This document shows, one piece after another, positions 5,965 to 8,198 of a stretch of 8,198 nucleotides of DNA (its first letter is position 1; each line of letters starts with the position of its first letter). The stretch comes from Candidatus Delongbacteria bacterium (lineage in GTDB: Bacteria > UBA4055): the NCBI GenBank assembly GCA_028702975.1, contig JAQVNT010000064.1:1-8198 (forward strand), read 5' to 3'. Both the position numbers and the translations under genes were made by a program. Below the pieces are notes generated by a model. It did not search any database. It was not told the DNA's origin and saw nothing but the letters and a program-made list of their open reading frames with translations.

Positions 5965-5980
5965 TATCGAAAAATATGAT
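5953..5980 (+). promoter_or_regulatory. candidate promoter for the DUF554-ettA genes
   Basis: TTAACG (5953-5958, four of six to TTGACA), a 16-bp spacer, then TATGAT (5975-5980, five of six to TATAAT), inside the 104-bp divergent intergenic region. The start would be near 5987, giving a leader of about 50 nt that includes the AGGGG ribosome binding site at 6025-6029. No convincing - strand promoter for the kinase could be picked out. Confidence 0.35.
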
Positions 5981-6038
5981 AGATAAAAGCGGAAAAATTC
6001 TTTATTTTTCAGTTCAGAATTATCAGGGGTCGAAATAA

Positions 6039-6716
6039 ATGCTCGGAACGATAGTCAATACGGGAACCGTTGTCGGCGGAGCGCTGATAGGGGTGCTGAT
6101 CCATTCGAGGATGCCTGAAAGGATAACCAAGACCACATTTCAGGGGATCGGCTTGTTCACGCTCTACATAGGCTTTACGATGGCCGCGAAAACGGGGAAT
6201 GTTCTTGTCATGGTATTTTCGATAGTACTCGGCGCGATATTCGGGGAGCTTTTAAACCTGGAGGTGAGAATGGAGAAGGTCAGCGAATGGGGTAAGAGAA
6301 AGGTCGGCTCGAAGAACGACAAGTTCACCGAAGGTTTTGTGACCGCTTTCATGCTTTTCTGCATGGGCTCGATGACCATCTTAGGATCGATCGAGGAAGG
6401 GCTCGGCGGCGAACCTACGCTTCTTCTGGCAAAATCATTCCTTGACGGTTTCGGCGCCGTTGCGCTTGCTTCGAGCCTCGGTATAGGCGTGCTGTTCTCG
6501 GCCGTACCGCTTTTTTTCTACCAGGGCGGCCTGACGCTGCTCGCCGGGCTTGTTCAGGGATACCTGACGGAGCCTATCATAAACGAGGTCTCGGCTGTAG
6601 GCGGGCTCATGCTCATCGGCCTCGGCATCACGATACTTGAGATCAAGAAACTGAAGATACTCAATCTTCTGCCTGCGCTCGTCTTTGCGGGCATTTTCGC
6701 ATATTTTATGAAATAA
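6039..6716 (+). CDS. DUF554 family membrane protein (YqgA/YdfK-like)
   Basis: A 225-residue polytopic inner-membrane protein of the DUF554 family, which includes E. coli YqgA and B. subtilis YdfK; no molecular function is established. The start MLGTIVNTGTVVGGALIGVLI is the glycine-rich first membrane segment typical of the family. GLFTLYIGFTMA, then VFSIVLGAIFGELLNLE, then FVTAFMLFCMGSMTILGSIEEGL (the most conserved family block) follow. After these come FLDGFGAVALASSLGIGV, FFYQGGLTLLAGL, VGGLMLIGLGITILEI and a final LLPALVFAGIFAYF. About seven membrane segments are visible, with one charged cytoplasmic-looking loop (WGKRKVGSKNDK). The length is normal. AGGGG (6025-6029) lies nine bases upstream of the ATG. 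ettA begins 17 bp after the stop, with no terminator between, so the two are probably co-transcribed. Confidence 0.9.
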   Translation: MLGTIVNTGTVVGGALIGVLIHSRMPERITKTTFQGIGLFTLYIGFTMAAKTGNVLVMVFSIVLGAIFGELLNLEVRMEKVSEWGKRKVGSKNDKFTEGFVTAFMLFCMGSMTILGSIEEGLGGEPTLLLAKSFLDGFGAVALASSLGIGVLFSAVPLFFYQGGLTLLAGLVQGYLTEPIINEVSAVGGLMLIGLGITILEIKKLKILNLLPALVFAGIFAYFMK

Positions 6717-6733
6717 ACATTTAAGGATATAAA

Positions 6734-8198
6734 ATGGCTGACAACAAAATAATATTTTCGATGGAGGGCGTGAGCAAGATATACCCTCCGCAGAAAAAAG
6801 TGCTCAACAACATCTGGCTTTCGTTCTACTACGGGGCAAAGATCGGCGTGCTGGGCCTGAACGGAGCGGGTAAATCGAGCTTGTTGAAGATCATCGCCGG
6901 TGTCGATAAGGAATTCGACGGCAAGGTGACTTTCGACAAGGACTACAAGATAGGCTATCTTCATCAGGATCCGCAGCTCGACGAGACCAAGACCGTCAAG
7001 GAGGTCGTTCAGGAGGGCTTGCAGCACATTGTTGATGTGGTGAACGCATTCGACGAAGTGAGCGCAAAGCTCGGCGAGAACCTTTCGGACGACGAGATGA
7101 ACAAGGCGATCGAACTGCAGGGCGAACTCATGGAGAAAATGGACCACCTTGACGCATGGGATCTTGACCACACTCTCGAGGTCGCGATGGACTCCCTGCG
7201 CTGCCCGCCGGACGATATGCCGGTGAAGGTCCTTTCAGGCGGAGAGAGGAGGAGGGTGGCTCTGTGCCGTCTGCTTCTCAGCAAACCTGATATTCTTCTT
7301 TTAGACGAGCCCACCAACCACCTCGACGCTGAAAGCGTGTACTGGCTGGAGCAGTTCTTACACAATTATCCCGGCACCGTCATCGCCGTCACGCACGACA
7401 GATATTTTCTGGACAACGTGGCGGGCTGGATATTGGAGCTCGACAGGGGAGACGGCATACCGTGGAAGGGCAACTACAGTTCTTGGCTGGAGCAGAAGTC
7501 CGCCAGACTCGCGAACGAGGAAAAGCAGGAGTCCAAGCGCCAGAAGATATTGAAGCGCGAGCTCGAATGGTCAAGAATGAGCCCCAAAGCCCGTCAGGCC
7601 AAAGGTAAGGCGAGGCTGAACGCCTATGACGCGCTAAGCAGCGTGGAGACTAAAGAGAAAGAAGCTAAGCTCGAGCTTTTCATCCCGCCGGGACCGCGCC
7701 TCGGGGATCAGGTCATAGAGATAAAAGGGATCAAAAAAGGTTTCGGGGACAAACTTCTCATCGACGGGCTCGATATGAACATCCCGAAGAACGCGATCGT
7801 CGGCATCATCGGACCGAACGGTGTTGGTAAGTCCACGCTTTTCAGGATGATCATGGGTGAAGAGAAGCCCGACGAAGGCACGATCACGATCGGCGAGACC
7901 GTCAAGATCGCCTATGTGGATCAGTCCCACAAAGACCTGCTTCCGGAAAAGTCCATCTACGAAGTCGTCAGTCAGGGGCATGAAGTCCTGAACATAAACG
8001 GCACTGAAATAAACGCCAGAGCCTATATAAGCAGATTCAATTTCTCGGGTACGGATCAGCAGAAGAAAATATACATGATCTCGGGCGGGGAGAGGAACAG
8101 GCTGCATCTTGCCATAACTTTGAAGGAAGGCGGCAATGTGATACTTCTCGACGAGCCTACGAACGACATCGACGTGAACACATTAAGAGCCCTCGAGG
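6734..8198 (+). CDS. ettA: energy-dependent translational throttle protein EttA (ABC-F ATPase), 3' end outside window
   Basis: The first 488 residues of a protein that is about 555 residues in E. coli. ABC-F proteins lack membrane domains; EttA binds the ribosomal E site and gates entry into elongation according to the ATP/ADP ratio. ATPase domain 1 has Walker A GLNGAGKS (41-48), a short EttA-type arm insertion (about 95-140), signature LSGGE (167-171) and Walker B LLLDE (188-192), followed by PTNHLDAESV. GWILELDRGDGIPWKGNYSSWLEQK is nearly identical to the E. coli protein and is the strongest evidence for EttA over other ABC-F types. A basic linker (about 261-300, with AKGKARL) interacts with tRNA in the family. 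Domain 2 has FIPPGPRLGD, Walker A GPNGVGKS (360-367), signature ISGGE (449-453) and Walker B with D473-E474. SD AAGGA (6723-6727) lies six bases before the ATG. Small oddities are GKSS instead of GKST in domain 1 and MISGGE instead of LSGGE in domain 2. Confidence 0.95.
   Translation, partial: MADNKIIFSMEGVSKIYPPQKKVLNNIWLSFYYGAKIGVLGLNGAGKSSLLKIIAGVDKEFDGKVTFDKDYKIGYLHQDPQLDETKTVKEVVQEGLQHIVDVVNAFDEVSAKLGENLSDDEMNKAIELQGELMEKMDHLDAWDLDHTLEVAMDSLRCPPDDMPVKVLSGGERRRVALCRLLLSKPDILLLDEPTNHLDAESVYWLEQFLHNYPGTVIAVTHDRYFLDNVAGWILELDRGDGIPWKGNYSSWLEQKSARLANEEKQESKRQKILKRELEWSRMSPKARQAKGKARLNAYDALSSVETKEKEAKLELFIPPGPRLGDQVIEIKGIKKGFGDKLLIDGLDMNIPKNAIVGIIGPNGVGKSTLFRMIMGEEKPDEGTITIGETVKIAYVDQSHKDLLPEKSIYEVVSQGHEVLNINGTEINARAYISRFNFSGTDQQKKIYMISGGERNRLHLAITLKEGGNVILLDEPTNDIDVNTLRALE

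Noticed and set aside
6554..7171. 205-codon open frame on the - strand spanning the DUF554-ettA junction
   Set aside because: It overlaps two well-supported genes, has no ribosome binding site of note, and no recognisable domain; it is a shadow of codon bias.
7634..8107. 157-codon open frame on the - strand inside ettA
   Set aside because: Antisense to the second ATPase domain of EttA; no domain or start signal.

Overview
This is an ordinary bacterial chromosomal segment carrying mostly housekeeping genes. G+C looks moderate, and the code is standard. Arg AGG/AGA and Ile ATA codons are common in several genes. The phylum cannot be fixed from the sequence. Some start sites have clear Shine-Dalgarno (SD) sequences (metG, the DUF554 gene, ettA), while the glycosyltransferase start has none. 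Two candidate promoters have a TAnnTTT-like -10, faintly recalling Bacteroidetes-type promoters. My weak guess is an uncultured member of the FCB or PVC groups. No mobile element, CRISPR array, rRNA or defence island is visible, and no gene-free stretch exceeds 300 bases.

Left part, all on the + strand: the 3' end of a UMF1/Atg22-like major facilitator transporter (1-560); a candidate promoter overlapping its stop codon; metG with a C-terminal Trbp111-type tRNA-binding domain (620-2503); and a yraN-family gene whose start overlaps the metG stop (2503-2880). After a 54-bp AT-rich gap comes a soluble GT2 glycosyltransferase (2935-3624), which overlaps by 4 bp (ATGA) a helix-turn-helix/WYL-domain regulator (3621-4712).

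Centre: a strong sigma-70-type promoter drives a tRNA-Val(GAC) gene (4757-4831) with an unusual C at position 33. Five bases further on, a convergent PfkB-family sugar kinase ends on the - strand (4837-5934). The best intrinsic terminator for the tRNA transcript lies inside the coding sequence of the kinase C-terminus (4865-4888).

Right part: a 104-bp divergent region with a 14-bp near-palindrome and a CCGT triplet repeat separates the kinase from a DUF554 membrane protein (6039-6716). This is followed 17 bp later by ettA, an ABC-F translation factor cut by the window end (6734-8198).

Translation is the common thread: metG charges tRNA-Met, the window encodes a tRNA-Val, and EttA gates the ribosome according to energy status. 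The GT2-WYL pair and the PfkB kinase are the parts whose biology cannot be read from the sequence. I did not find convincing evidence of a new multi-gene system. The most notable signals are the terminator embedded in the convergent kinase gene, the C33 tRNA and the SD-less, possibly leaderless glycosyltransferase start.
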